A stretch of 62,696 bases of DNA from Planctomycetaceae bacterium (GTDB lineage Bacteria > Planctomycetota > Planctomycetia > Pirellulales > Pirellulaceae): positions 1-62,696 of the forward strand of contig SXOA01000025.1 in the NCBI GenBank assembly GCA_005778405.1. Reading direction: 5' to 3'. The notes under the pieces are model-generated. The model was given only the letters and a program-made list of their open reading frames with translations. It ran no database searches and was not told where the DNA came from. This document shows positions 25,734 to 34,367 of the stretch, one piece after another. Position 1 is the first letter of the stretch, and the number at the start of each line of letters is the position of its first letter. The translations under genes and the position numbers were made by a program.

Positions 25734-25770
25734 GGGGTGGCACGCCCACGGCTTGGCGCGGGCGGGTGTC
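25734..25770 (-). repeat. GGTGGCACG-family hairpin repeat in the flgE-flgD gap
   Basis: GGGTGGCACGCCCACGGCTT, then GGCGCGGGCG, located between flgD and flgE. A second copy with 27 of 30 identical bases lies inside fliG at 31460-31492. Imperfect self-complementarity (CACGCCC with GGGCG) gives a hairpin. Confidence 0.75.
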
Positions 25771-25779
25771 CTATTGACT

Positions 25780-26217
25780 CTACGGATGGACCTCGCGAAC
25801 GTTTTTGAGGGCCACGCTTTTGTCGCCGATATGGACGTTGTAGATTCGCTTGTCGGGATTTTTGGCATCGACATCGACGGTGACCTTGTCGACCTTGCCG
25901 CTGATGTTCTGCTGGTCGTCGGTGAGGGCGGTGATCCGCTTGCCGATGAGGCTGCTCGCGGTCGTGAGCGACTGTCCCGCTTGCACGTTGAGCAGCGCTT
26001 CGGAAAGCTGCGTCGTGGCTGAGATGTTGCGGATTTCGCCGATCTGCTGGACGAGCTGCGTGTTATCCATCGGATTGAGCGGGTCCTGGTTCGTCAGTTC
26101 GGCAATCATGAGCTGCAAGAACTGGTCGACTTCCAGATCTTTGATGTCGTGTGGTTTTTCCTTGCCGGCGGCGGCGCTGGCGGAAAATCCATTGGTAACG
26201 GGAGAAATGGTGGCCAT
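25780..26217 (-). CDS. flgD: Flagellar hook-capping protein FlgD
   Basis: 145 residues, a short FlgD. It has the conserved N-terminal core DQFLQLMIAELTNQDPLNPMDN (split DQFLQLMIAEL and QDPLNPMDN) and TQLVQQIGEIRNI, then a small C-terminal domain. FlgD caps the growing hook and is later discarded. AAGGAA precedes the ATG by about 8 nt. It is 15 bp after the fliK stop, consistent with one operon. Confidence 0.93.
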   Translation of the reverse strand: MATISPVTNGFSASAAAGKEKPHDIKDLEVDQFLQLMIAELTNQDPLNPMDNTQLVQQIGEIRNISATTQLSEALLNVQAGQSLTTASSLIGKRITALTDDQQNISGKVDKVTVDVDAKNPDKRIYNVHIGDKSVALKNVREVHP

Positions 26218-26232
26218 GGGGCTTCCTTGTTT

Positions 26233-27783
26233 TTAGATGATTACGTTCAGCCGACCCTGGCCGTTCCAGTTGTGGCTTTGTGGATTGGGGACGGGAGCGC
26301 CGGGGTTTGTTGGTTGTCGCCGCACCGCACGGGGCGGCTGGGGCTCGTGTTGCTGTTGCGGGTCGCTGGGGCGATCTGGGGTGCCGGTGGGAGGACGCTG
26401 CATCAGGTCGATGTCAAAACGCTCGATGCGAACCCCTTGTTCCGCCAGCCGCTCCCGGAGCGCCGGCAGGTTGTTCACGAGGGTTGACCGAGCGGCTTCG
26501 GTCTCCGTCTCCATGCGGGCGACCATCACGCCGTCCTGCACACTGACTTGCAACCGCAACGAGCCGAGCTCTGGCGGGCTAAGCCGCAGACGGACTTCAT
26601 TTCCTTCGCGCTGCTGGGCGGAATGGAACGCTTTGGCCACGCGGCTGAGGAAGCGGGCACTGTCGACGGGAACTGAGGGCGGGTTGTGGCCGCGTGGTGC
26701 CTCGGTGCGCGTGAGAACCTGTTGCGGCAGACGGCCCTGAGACGAGGAAACGCCGGTTGTCTGCTGCGATGTGCCGGACTGCGGTGCGGCGGTCTCCTGC
26801 AAAATGGTCTGGGCATCGCTGATGGTAAGAGGGGCCAAGGCTGCCGTTTGAGTTTCTGTTTTCGTGAGATGATCGGGGCTTGGCGTGACCTGCTGCTGGG
26901 GGTCTTCCGCACCTTGCGGAGAGCTATCCTCCCCCTTGGAGTTTCTGCTCTCTTGTTCAACGCTGTTGCCGCTCGGTTCCACCGGCTGGATTTCGACCGC
27001 CGCTGCCGTTTGCTCATCGATAGCAACAATCGGATCAGCCGCATTGGAGCTCTGTCCCGGTTCGGCGAGAGACGGCGGGCCGTTGCCGTGTACGCTGGCT
27101 GCGTAATCTTGCGTCGATAGTGTCGCGTCGCCAGAGGCTTCCGGCTGGTCCAAATCGATTGCCGGCTTGTCGGCCCCGAGAATTTTTTCACTGCTGGAAT
27201 TTGCCGCTACATTCGGCAGCGGCTGAGAGGAGTCGGGCGAATCGGTCGGATCAGTGGCTGGGTCCACATGTTGGTGGATCAGTGGCATCCGGAGCTGCTT
27301 GGCAGCAGGGCCGTTAACCAGAGCCTGATCGCTCGTGGGGTCCACAGTCTGTGCGACTTCTTCACCCACAGCGGCCTGGGAGTCGGTAGAGTCCTGCGGC
27401 TGCTGGGAAACCGGAGGCGAACCAGTTGCTGCCGGCCCGCCCAGTTGAGCCTCTGCCGGCTCGTCCTCAGTCTCGTGGTCATCGTCCTTGTGCTGCGCCC
27501 TGTCGGTTGGCCCTACATCAGACGATTTTTTGTGTCCATCCGTGACACAGTATCTTTCCGCCGCGTAACCTTCGTCGGCCTCTGTGTCCCGCGTCGGCTG
27601 AGCGTCGACGACTCGCTCCATCGGTTGCCGAGGAAGCCTGGCCTTGGCCGGTGCAGGCACCTTGTTCAGCACCGTTTCAAATGCAGGCGAAGGCTCGACC
27701 CCCAGTGCCGACAAGTGCGGCATCGCGGCAAAAACGTCCAGCGGCGAAATCGAATGGGAGCGGTCGGTGCTGCTGGGTGTCAT
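26233..27783 (-). CDS. fliK: Flagellar hook-length control protein FliK
   Basis: 516 residues. A long Gln/Ser/Pro/Asp-rich N-terminal part acts as the molecular ruler in known FliK proteins. The C-terminal Flg_hook domain (about residues 370-465) shows EVRLRLSPPELGSLRLQVSV and DGVMVARMETETEAARSTL (in pieces), then LRERLAEQGVRIERFDIDL. The extreme C-terminus is Gln/Pro/Arg-rich. It interacts with FlhB to switch export specificity, which is relevant given the variant FlhB cleavage motif. AGGAAA lies near the ATG. Confidence 0.9.
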   Translation of the reverse strand: MTPSSTDRSHSISPLDVFAAMPHLSALGVEPSPAFETVLNKVPAPAKARLPRQPMERVVDAQPTRDTEADEGYAAERYCVTDGHKKSSDVGPTDRAQHKDDDHETEDEPAEAQLGGPAATGSPPVSQQPQDSTDSQAAVGEEVAQTVDPTSDQALVNGPAAKQLRMPLIHQHVDPATDPTDSPDSSQPLPNVAANSSSEKILGADKPAIDLDQPEASGDATLSTQDYAASVHGNGPPSLAEPGQSSNAADPIVAIDEQTAAAVEIQPVEPSGNSVEQESRNSKGEDSSPQGAEDPQQQVTPSPDHLTKTETQTAALAPLTISDAQTILQETAAPQSGTSQQTTGVSSSQGRLPQQVLTRTEAPRGHNPPSVPVDSARFLSRVAKAFHSAQQREGNEVRLRLSPPELGSLRLQVSVQDGVMVARMETETEAARSTLVNNLPALRERLAEQGVRIERFDIDLMQRPPTGTPDRPSDPQQQHEPQPPRAVRRQPTNPGAPVPNPQSHNWNGQGRLNVII

Positions 27784-27816
27784 GACAGTTTCCTGACGGC
27801 CGCTATCCGGGCGGCA

Positions 27817-28524
27817 TTAGCGTTTGGTTTCGTTGCTTTCCAATTGGTTGCGCGAATTCCGCAGCAGTTCTGTCGCCACCGGGCTTTGGCGAATCTCCCG
27901 AAGAATGTCGGCCAGTTTTTCGCTCTCGGTCGCGGTCTTGAATTCTCCCAGGATCTTCCTTTGCTTATCCAATGGCATGGTCTTGAGGATGCGGACCACA
28001 TCATTCATGGCCCGGGTATCGTTCCCGGCGGTCGTTGTCAGCATCTTGAGGATCTGCTCCTTGGCCTGCTTGGGGCTGAGGGCCATCAAAGTCAGCTGCA
28101 ATTCCTGCAGCGCCGAATCCAGCACCGTCCCCTCCGCCTGGGCAAGTCGCTGGTCCATCCCTTCCTGCAAGAGCCTGAGCCGTTCGTTCTCGGTGGCGAC
28201 CTGTTGTTCCAGGGTCCGCAATTCCAGGAGCCCTTTGTCGATCGCCGTTTCCCGCAGGCTCAAATCCAAGCTCGCCAAGAGGCGCTTTTGGGAGATCTCT
28301 TCCAGCGACGCCTGTTCGTGCGAATGCTCACCTTTCGCACCAGCGGCGGCAACTGCCGCGGGCTGCTGGGGATGAATGCCGTGCAGCGCCGCCAGCATGG
28401 CGACCACGCGGTCATCGCTAATGGCCCCTTTCCACCACAGCATGCCCAGCACGACGCCTTGCGCCAGCACCGTGGCCACGCAAAAGTAGAGCAGGCCGAT
28501 TCCCAACAGGCGAACGAATTTCAT
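27817..28524 (-). CDS. MotE-like flagellar protein (MgtE-N/FliG-like C-terminal domain)
   Basis: 235 residues: an N-terminal membrane helix (about 5-30), a coiled coil (about 80-150, EISQKRLLASLDLSLRETAI then EQQVATENERL), and a helical domain with LKTMPLDKQRKILGEF of the MgtE N-terminal/MotE type. MotE acts as a chaperone for the stator-associated protein MotC in some bacteria; the match here is architectural. It overlaps the fliJ stop by 4 bp (ATGA), showing translational coupling. Confidence 0.7.
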   Translation of the reverse strand: MKFVRLLGIGLLYFCVATVLAQGVVLGMLWWKGAISDDRVVAMLAALHGIHPQQPAAVAAAGAKGEHSHEQASLEEISQKRLLASLDLSLRETAIDKGLLELRTLEQQVATENERLRLLQEGMDQRLAQAEGTVLDSALQELQLTLMALSPKQAKEQILKMLTTTAGNDTRAMNDVVRILKTMPLDKQRKILGEFKTATESEKLADILREIRQSPVATELLRNSRNQLESNETKR

Positions 28525-28988
28525 GGCGCGGCTTCCTCCAACTGTTCGTTTCGCTGCCGCACAAAGGCGACTGCCGCGACCTCATCGAGCTGCTTCATTT
28601 CCTGCCGCCGCTCCAAGTGCTCATGCTCCTTGCGCTGCCGCTCCGCCAGTTTTTCCAGGACTCGCACTCCGCGATCGGCTTCCATCAGGATTTGGCGACG
28701 CCGTTCGACTTCCGCGGCAACTTGCCTTTCCTGGGCAACAAGCTGCAGCAGCGTCCCCTTTAGAATCGCTTCGTACCGGTGGGTCTGCAAAATGCGGTCG
28801 ATATTTGCTTTCCCCGGCTCCGCCAGCTTGCGGGCCAAGGACTGGTTCTCTCTCATTTCATCCCCCAGTTGCTCGCGCCGCTCCTGCAGAATCTCTGCCG
28901 CCCGCAGCGCTTTGGCGAGTTCCCCCCGCCGCTCATTGCGTTCGGCAATGCGAAGTTGAAGCACGGATTGGAGGCGGAAGGTGAACAT
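28521..28988 (-). CDS. fliJ: Flagellar export protein FliJ
   Basis: 155 residues, almost all coiled coil. It begins MFTFRLQSVLQLRIAERNER, the FliJ opening. FliJ is the gamma-subunit-like stalk of the export ATPase that sits in the FliI hexamer and escorts substrates to FlhA. The ATG at 28988 is preferred because the extension to 29054 translates the GAATGACG-family repeat. GGAGG-like DNA lies close upstream (plus strand CCTCC is absent, so the site is weak). It is followed by the MotE-like gene with a 4-bp overlap. Confidence 0.88.
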   Translation of the reverse strand: MFTFRLQSVLQLRIAERNERRGELAKALRAAEILQERREQLGDEMRENQSLARKLAEPGKANIDRILQTHRYEAILKGTLLQLVAQERQVAAEVERRRQILMEADRGVRVLEKLAERQRKEHEHLERRQEMKQLDEVAAVAFVRQRNEQLEEAAP

Positions 28989-29000
28989 GGGGAGGAGAGA

Positions 29001-29084
29001 AATTCGAATGGCGAATTCCGAATGACGAATGTGTATGGAACCAAGGTCTTTCATTCGTCATTCGTTATTCGAGTTTCGTCATTC
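29001..29084. repeat. GAATGACG-family inverted repeat in the fliJ-fliI gap
   Basis: The left arm (29001-29031) contains AATTCGAATGGCGAATTCCG and AATGACGAATG; the right arm (29051-29084) contains TCATTCGTCATTCGTTATTC and TTTCGTCATTC. It fills nearly all of the 94-bp gap and overlaps the fliI stop codon. Confidence 0.85.
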
Positions 29085-30435
29085 AGAGTTGCCTTCTACT
29101 AGTTGGAGTTACAGAAACAGGCTTCCTCGCTGCCACACAGCGTTGTGCCAGCGCCACCAGCTCTTTCCTCGCCGATTCCACCGTGCAGCCGTCGTTGACG
29201 TTCTGCCGCAGGAACTTGCTAATCTCGTCGCGCATGGCAATGGCCGCGTCGACCGTGGGATTGGCTCCCTGCCGGTAGGCTCCGATGGAAATCAAATCTT
29301 CGTGGTCCTGGTAGGCCGAGAGCAGCTCGCGAATGGTTTGGGCCGCGGTTCGCTGCTCCGGCGGCGTAATGTCTTGAAACAGCCGGCTGATGCTTTCGAG
29401 CACGCCGATGGCCGGGTAGTGCGCCTGAGCGGCCAGCTTGCGGGAGAGGATGATGTGGCCGTCGAGCAGGCCACGGACCGTGTCGGCAACCGGCTCGCTG
29501 GTGTCATCCCCTTCCACCAGCACCGAATACAAGGCGGTGATGCTGCCGCGAGAGCTGCGCCCGGCCCGCTCCACCAGCCGCGGCAACATGGCGAAGACGC
29601 TGGGGGGATAGCCGCGGGTGGTCGGCGGCTCGCCGGCAGCCAGGCCAATCTCCCGCTGGGCCAGGGCGAACCGGGTGAGCGAATCCATGATCAGCAGCAC
29701 GTTCTTGCCGGCGTCGCGAAAAAACTCCGCGACGGCTGTGGCCGTTTGGGCGGCTTGCACTCGGATCAGCGCGGGCTCATCGCTGGTGGCGACGATGACC
29801 ACGCTGCGAGCCAGCCCCTGCGGTCCCAAATCCCGCTCGATGAATTCATTCACTTCGCGGCCGCGCTCGCCGATCAAGCCGATGACAATCACATCGGCCG
29901 AGGTGTATCGGGTCATCATTCCCAGGGTCACGCTCTTTCCTACTCCCGCTCCAGAGAAAATCCCCAACCGCTGGCCAATGCCGCAGGTCAACAGGCTGTC
30001 GATGGCTTTGACGCCGGTGGAAAGCGCCCGGTCGATCCGCGGACGATCGATGGCGGCCGGTGGTTTGCGAGTGAGTGGGACGCGCTCTGTCAAAAGCGGC
30101 TCCGGCTTGCCGTCGATCGCCGTGCCGCGGGCGTCGATGACGCGGCCCAAGAGTTCGTTTCCCATCCGCATGGTGCGGACGGTTCGTGTCAATCGGACGC
30201 GGTTGCCATGCCGAACGCCAGTCATTTCGCCCAAAGGATAGACCAGCGTCGTCTTATCCCGAAAGCCGATGACTTCCGCCTCGACGGGCCGCCCCGCTTG
30301 CCGCTCAATCTCCACGAGAGCTCCGACCGGCGCGGGAAAGCCCGCCACCGCGGCGGTCAGCCCTTCGGTACGCACAATGCTGCCGGTCAGGCCGGTCGGC
30401 ATGATGGTCGCGAGTTGGGATGCGGGGTCGTACAT
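29083..30435 (-). CDS. fliI: Flagellum-specific ATPase FliI
   Basis: 450 residues, usual length. F1-beta-like hexameric ATPase that energises export with FliH and FliJ. Walker A is GIFSGAGVGKS (about 163-173), GLIGERGREVNEF follows, Walker B is VLLIMDSLTRFA, and LVEGDDTSEPVAD is conserved. The ATG at 30435 is preferred; six extra residues from 30453 would be partly encoded by a REP-A repeat. No Shine-Dalgarno is visible because the repeat occupies the leader. Confidence 0.96.
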   Translation of the reverse strand: MYDPASQLATIMPTGLTGSIVRTEGLTAAVAGFPAPVGALVEIERQAGRPVEAEVIGFRDKTTLVYPLGEMTGVRHGNRVRLTRTVRTMRMGNELLGRVIDARGTAIDGKPEPLLTERVPLTRKPPAAIDRPRIDRALSTGVKAIDSLLTCGIGQRLGIFSGAGVGKSVTLGMMTRYTSADVIVIGLIGERGREVNEFIERDLGPQGLARSVVIVATSDEPALIRVQAAQTATAVAEFFRDAGKNVLLIMDSLTRFALAQREIGLAAGEPPTTRGYPPSVFAMLPRLVERAGRSSRGSITALYSVLVEGDDTSEPVADTVRGLLDGHIILSRKLAAQAHYPAIGVLESISRLFQDITPPEQRTAAQTIRELLSAYQDHEDLISIGAYRQGANPTVDAAIAMRDEISKFLRQNVNDGCTVESARKELVALAQRCVAARKPVSVTPTSRRQL

Positions 30436-30443
30436 AGTTTGTC

Positions 30444-30470
30444 GTAGCGACACGCGGCCCGCGTGTCCGC
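30444..30470 (+). repeat. REP-A single copy in the fliI-fliH gap
   Basis: GTAGCGACACGCGGCCCGCG then TGTCCGC, occupying most of the 39 bp between the fliH stop and the fliI ATG. No inverted partner is present here. Confidence 0.88.
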
Positions 30471-30474
30471 TTCC

Positions 30475-31131
30475 TTAGGCGAGTAATTCCTCGGTAATGC
30501 GGGCCAATTGTGCCTCCAGTTGCTGGTCGATGGAGCCAAATTCCGTCTCCACGCAGCAGCCGCCGGCCGTGATGGCGGGGTCGGCGACGACTCTCGTTTC
30601 GGCCAGCGAGTTCATTTGCGCCGTCAGTTTGCTGATGTGATCCTGAAGCGTGCCATGATCGGTCGGATGGAGTCGCAAGGTGATTCGTTCGTTGCCCGCG
30701 GCCAGTTGCAGGGCCTCGCGGATGAGCTCCACCGTGATCAGCGGCACGCGTTGCACCTCGCGGCGGACAATGCGGCTGGCGATGGCGGTGGAGAGCTTGA
30801 GAGCATGTTGCTCCCAATGCCGCTGCCAGGCCTGACGAGCTTCCAGGACGGATTGCACCGCCTGCTTGAGTGCCGGCACAATCGTCGTGAGCTGCTGCTC
30901 CACTTTGCCGCGCAGTGTGGCCTCCACTGCTTGCAGGGCGGCACGGCGGCCTTCTTCGGCAGCATCTTTGCGAATCTTCGCGGCCTCGGCCCGGGCGTCC
31001 TCGATGATCTTGTTGGCTTCCACCTGCACCTTGCTCAGGTACGTGCTCCCCATGTCGGCAAAGTTGAACGCCACGCCCCCCGCCTGGTGCGAGGTCGTCC
31101 GTGGACTGCCGGCTTTGATTATTCCTGCCAT
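30475..31131 (-). CDS. fliH: Flagellar assembly protein FliH
   Basis: 218 residues. The coiled-coil N-terminal half includes KIIEDARAEAAKIRKDAAEE, typical of F-type ATPase b-subunit-like FliH. The C-terminal domain contains ALQLAAGNERITLRLHPTD and ITAGGCCVETEFGSIDQQLE (delta-subunit-like). It is the peripheral stalk that holds FliI at the C ring. It lies 8 bp after the fliG stop, so the genes are coupled. Confidence 0.9.
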   Translation of the reverse strand: MAGIIKAGSPRTTSHQAGGVAFNFADMGSTYLSKVQVEANKIIEDARAEAAKIRKDAAEEGRRAALQAVEATLRGKVEQQLTTIVPALKQAVQSVLEARQAWQRHWEQHALKLSTAIASRIVRREVQRVPLITVELIREALQLAAGNERITLRLHPTDHGTLQDHISKLTAQMNSLAETRVVADPAITAGGCCVETEFGSIDQQLEAQLARITEELLA

Positions 31132-31139
31132 GTTTGGGC

Positions 31140-32222
31140 CTAGACTGCTGCGGCAAATGTACGAGGTGGAAGGCTAATCTCTCCGCGAGCGGCGAGCATT
31201 TGTGCCAGACGAACAATTTGTTGTTGGGCTGCTTCGATGTCGCGCAGAAGCAGAGGGCCAGGGTGAGTCAGCCGTTGTTTCAGAACCTCCGCTTCCCGCT
31301 GCGGAAGCTGGCGCAGAATGCGCCGCGTGAATTTCTCCTCCGCGCCCGTCAATGCCAGCACCAGCACCGGCATCTCCGCCGCGGCAAAGACCCGCCGTAA
31401 GTTGCGGTCATCCAGTGCGAACAGTTCCTCAAATTCCTCCGCCGCTAACTCAACATCCAGGGTGGCACGACCACTGCCTGGCGCGGGCGTGGAACTTGAC
31501 CCTTCCAAAAGCGGCGGCGGTTCCAGCCGATATTGAAACGAACTTTTCTCATGGCTCGCTCGATATCCAAGCTGCCGCACCAGTTGTTGGTCCTGCTCCG
31601 CTAGGCGATCGAGCATCTCGCTCCGGCTGCCCCCTGGCAACGCCGACAGCACCGCTTGCACGCTGGCGAGGCCTGCCAGGCGCTTCTCGGGCCCGCGCAT
31701 TTTCGGCAACAGCGCGGCCTTGAGCTCGCGCTCCACGTCTCGCAGAACTTCCGGCGATAGCTCATCCAGCCAGGCCATGCGCCGCAGCGCCTCCGTGCTC
31801 ACTTCCGCCGGCATTTGTTCGAGTACCAGAGCCGCCTGTTCTGGGGGCAAATTCGAAATCACCACGGCGGCCGTCTGCGGATGTTCCCTTTCCAAATACG
31901 CCGCCAGCAGCGCTGGTTCCGCATCCTGCAGAAAGTGAAAGGGCCGTTCTTCGATGCGCCTTTCCGGCGGCATCTCCGCTTCCATCCGCCGAGCGAGTGC
32001 GGGGTCAAACTCAACCCCGCTGTCCTCTCCGCTAGGACTGCGATTCATAAAGTCGGCAATGACCCGCTGCTGCTCTCCTTCGGGGATGTCCTCAAGCTCC
32101 ATGAGCGTGTTGCGAACCCGCTCGGCCACTTCGGGGCCCATTTGCTCCAGCAGGGCATCGCCGCTGGCGTTATCCAGCGTGGAGATCAGAATCGCCGCCT
32201 TGCGAATCGCGCTGTTGGTCAT
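31140..32222 (-). CDS. fliG: Flagellar motor switch protein FliG
   Basis: 360 residues, slightly long. FliG-N begins with RKAAILISTLD. The middle domain has EREHPQTAAVVISNLPPEQA (the EHPQR-type FliM-binding patch, here EHPQ followed by Thr). The C-terminal domain is FEELFALDDRNLRRVF through GPLLLRDIEAAQQQIV, with the charged torque helix. Between the middle and C-terminal domains, about residues 244-255 (TPAPGSGRATL) are encoded by a dispersed hairpin repeat. The 3' end of fliF overlaps the fliG start by 4 bp. Confidence 0.93.
   Translation of the reverse strand: MTNSAIRKAAILISTLDNASGDALLEQMGPEVAERVRNTLMELEDIPEGEQQRVIADFMNRSPSGEDSGVEFDPALARRMEAEMPPERRIEERPFHFLQDAEPALLAAYLEREHPQTAAVVISNLPPEQAALVLEQMPAEVSTEALRRMAWLDELSPEVLRDVERELKAALLPKMRGPEKRLAGLASVQAVLSALPGGSRSEMLDRLAEQDQQLVRQLGYRASHEKSSFQYRLEPPPLLEGSSSTPAPGSGRATLDVELAAEEFEELFALDDRNLRRVFAAAEMPVLVLALTGAEEKFTRRILRQLPQREAEVLKQRLTHPGPLLLRDIEAAQQQIVRLAQMLAARGEISLPPRTFAAAV
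31460..31492 (-). repeat. GGTGGCACG-family repeat inside the fliG coding sequence
   Basis: GGGTGGCACGACCACTGCCT then GGCGCGGGCGTGG. It matches 27 of 30 bases of the intergenic copy at 25734-25770. It keeps the reading frame and encodes a Pro/Gly/Ser linker between FliG domains. Confidence 0.75.
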
Positions 32223-33892
32223 GCCGCATCTCCAATCCAGTTACGTAGGATGGCTGCCGCTGCATCTGGGTCTTCTTTCACCAGCAATTGCAGTTCCTGT
32301 TTCAGGTTCGGGCCGCCGGCGTCAAACTTCCGCCGCAATACTGTCTCTACCGGCTGTTCTTCTGCTTCCTCTTCGTCCACTTCTTGGGCCGCCAGGCGAG
32401 GCGCTGCCACGGCGTCCGCCACGGGGGTGGGTGCACCACCACGAATCATTCCCCGCAGCATTACCAGCGATACCAGGCCCACCGCGATCATCCCGATGGT
32501 CCGCCAGCTTTCGCCGAGGTAGTCCAGCGCCAACGCCGAGAATGTGGGAACAGCGATCGGAGTGGAGGGAATATCTTCGTAAATAGCGACCGTGAGCTGC
32601 GGATACTGATTGGTTCCTTGCGGCACCGGTGGAATCAAGTTGCGAACCGCATCCTCGATCCCTTTCAGCTCCAATTGTTTGATCTGGTCAAGCTGGGCCA
32701 CATCCGGCGGCTTTGCCGGTTGGCCGGCGGCGACAGGATTGCGGTTATTCCAAATGCGGACGAAATGACTGGCGGGAATCTGAATGGCCGCCGTGACTTT
32801 GGTCGGAATGTGGCCAGGCGTCTCCGTGTGCTTCACCATGTAACCCGGTTGGTTACGGGTCTTTTCCGTGGTTTCGTTCGTGGTGGATTCGGAGCCCGTC
32901 GCTTCCTCCGTCAGCGCCATTCCTTTGTTACCCTGCACCACGCCATTGGAAGTCGCCCCGGGTCGTCCGCCCGTGCCGCCGTTTTTGGAGACAGTCTCTT
33001 TGGTGGTTGCCGAGCTTTCGACGGCAATCGGCTTGGTGTCGAGCTTCACTTCCTGCACGGTGTTTTGCAGCTCTGGACTCAACTCGACATTCACGTTGAC
33101 AATCGCGCCCGATATCCACCCCTGCAGGTGGTCGCTGATTTTCTGCTTGAAGATCCGCTCGGCCGTTCGCTTAGCACTGGCATAAGCGCTCTCCTCACCT
33201 ATCGCTGTTCCATCCGCCCCGATCCCTCCATACGTATGCCCGCTTTCGGTATCCGTGATACTAATGTTGTTTCGGTCGAGCCCCGCGTAGGCGCTCGCCA
33301 CGATGCTGCGGATGGCCTTCACCTGGTCCGCATCGAGTTCGCCCGCCAGCGGTTTGACGGCGACCATCGCGGTCCTGGATAAATCGCCTCGTGGGCCGCC
33401 CTTCGCTGCTTCGTCGTATTGCACGGTCGCCGAAGCAATTCCGCGCATGCGGCTGATGATGAGGGCCAGCTCTTTCTGCTTGGCGTTGGACTTTTTGAAT
33501 TCCAGCGATTTGCTGGAAGAGAAGGGGTTGTCACTCTTCGCGGCTTCATCCAGGTATTTGTAGAAATCGACCGGCAGCGCGTTGCTTTCCGCCAAAGCCG
33601 CCAAGTACAGGTCTTTTTTCCCTTGCGGGATTTTGATCCGGCCCCCTTCGACTACTTCGGAGTGCGAGAGCCCCGCCTTGGCAAAGGCCGCCTCCGCCTT
33701 GGTCAACTCCTCGGCGACAAATGGGCGGCCCCCCAGCAAATACTCATTGCTGAGCGTGGTCCGATACTGAAAGAGATAGAACAGGCCCACGACGACCCCC
33801 GCCGCCAGGAGCCCCGCGGCAATGCGGGTCCCCGGCGTCAGTCCCTTGAAGACGTCGACAATCTGCGTCCAGGCTTTGTTGATGAAGTCCAT
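32219..33892 (-). CDS. fliF: Flagellar MS-ring protein FliF
   Basis: 557 residues. The N-terminal helix (about 25-45, AAGLLAAGVVVGLFYLFQY) is followed by the ring-building motifs, a periplasmic region with LDRNNISITDTESGHTYGG, a second helix (about 458-478) and a C-terminal tail ending LLVKEDPDAAAAILRNWI, which binds FliG. The ATG at 33892 (MDFINKAWTQIV) is chosen; eight upstream residues (MWLRGIPR) are partly encoded by a REP-A copy. The stop overlaps the fliG start (ATGA). Confidence 0.95.
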   Translation of the reverse strand: MDFINKAWTQIVDVFKGLTPGTRIAAGLLAAGVVVGLFYLFQYRTTLSNEYLLGGRPFVAEELTKAEAAFAKAGLSHSEVVEGGRIKIPQGKKDLYLAALAESNALPVDFYKYLDEAAKSDNPFSSSKSLEFKKSNAKQKELALIISRMRGIASATVQYDEAAKGGPRGDLSRTAMVAVKPLAGELDADQVKAIRSIVASAYAGLDRNNISITDTESGHTYGGIGADGTAIGEESAYASAKRTAERIFKQKISDHLQGWISGAIVNVNVELSPELQNTVQEVKLDTKPIAVESSATTKETVSKNGGTGGRPGATSNGVVQGNKGMALTEEATGSESTTNETTEKTRNQPGYMVKHTETPGHIPTKVTAAIQIPASHFVRIWNNRNPVAAGQPAKPPDVAQLDQIKQLELKGIEDAVRNLIPPVPQGTNQYPQLTVAIYEDIPSTPIAVPTFSALALDYLGESWRTIGMIAVGLVSLVMLRGMIRGGAPTPVADAVAAPRLAAQEVDEEEAEEQPVETVLRRKFDAGGPNLKQELQLLVKEDPDAAAAILRNWIGDAA

Positions 33893-33906
33893 CCGTGGAA
33901 TCCCGC

Positions 33907-33980
33907 GTAGCCACACGCGGCCCGCGTGTTGGCTGTTTCTTGTTCGCCTGCCAGCTCACACGCGGGCCGCGTGTGGCTAC
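33907..33980. repeat. REP-A inverted pair in the fliF-fliE gap
   Basis: Copies 33907-33933 (GTAGCCACACGCGG head) and 33955-33980 (minus strand, the same head) are arranged head-out with a 21-bp spacer. The pair occupies almost all of the 92-bp gap and ends four bases before the fliE stop codon. Confidence 0.92.
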
Positions 33981-33984
33981 GGAT

Positions 33985-34290
33985 CTAAATCCTGATGTTG
34001 TTCACTTCTTGAAAGGCCGCCACCAGCTTGTTGCGAATCTGCAGCATCATCCGGAACGACATATCCGCCTTCTGCACCGTCGTGAGCACCTCCGCGGGAT
34101 TCACGTCGCCGCCGGTGATGAGCTGCTGCACCGCCTTGTCCGCATCCTGCTGCATCGCATTCACCTGCCCCAGCGACTCCATCAAAAAACTCTTGAACGG
34201 CTGCTGGCCGTTTCCCGGCTGAGCCAAGTTGAGCGGCCCGCTTGGCGGAGTAATCGGCAGCGGTGTTTGCAGGCTGGTGATGGGGGTCAT
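33985..34290 (-). CDS. fliE: Flagellar hook-basal body protein FliE
   Basis: 101 residues, normal length. It has PFKSFLMESLGQVNAMQQDADK and the C-terminal MSFRMMLQIRNKLVAAFQEV, with the conserved terminal helix. FliE joins the MS ring to the proximal rod and is the first export substrate. A Pro-rich N-terminus precedes the domain. It is flanked on both sides by REP-A pairs. Confidence 0.95.
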   Translation of the reverse strand: MTPITSLQTPLPITPPSGPLNLAQPGNGQQPFKSFLMESLGQVNAMQQDADKAVQQLITGGDVNPAEVLTTVQKADMSFRMMLQIRNKLVAAFQEVNNIRI

Positions 34291-34303
34291 GGGTTTTTTC
34301 CTC

Positions 34304-34365
34304 GTAGCGACACGCGGCCCGCGTGTCCACTTCTTCAGCCGGCACGCGAGGCCGCGTGCGGCTAC
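34304..34365. repeat. REP-A inverted pair in the fliE-flgC gap
   Basis: Copies 34304-34330 and 34341-34365, head-out, 10-bp spacer. The right copy is a compensated variant (GGCACGCGAGGCCGCGTGC), so its arms still pair. It ends two bases before the flgC stop. Confidence 0.92.
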
Positions 34366-34367
34366 GT

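Noticed and set aside
25736..25751. Plus-strand sigma-54-like site TGGCACGCCCACGGCT
   Set aside because: It has GG-N10-GC spacing but points away from the flagellar genes, precedes no plus-strand gene and is part of a dispersed repeat.
27268..28959. 563-codon plus-strand frame
   Set aside because: Antisense to fliK, the MotE-like gene and fliJ, all of which are supported by family motifs and coupling overlaps.
33907..34365. REP-A pairs as ordinary intrinsic terminators
   Set aside because: They lie inside an operon, lack U-tracts, and recur in the same form between unrelated genes; an attenuating role remains possible.
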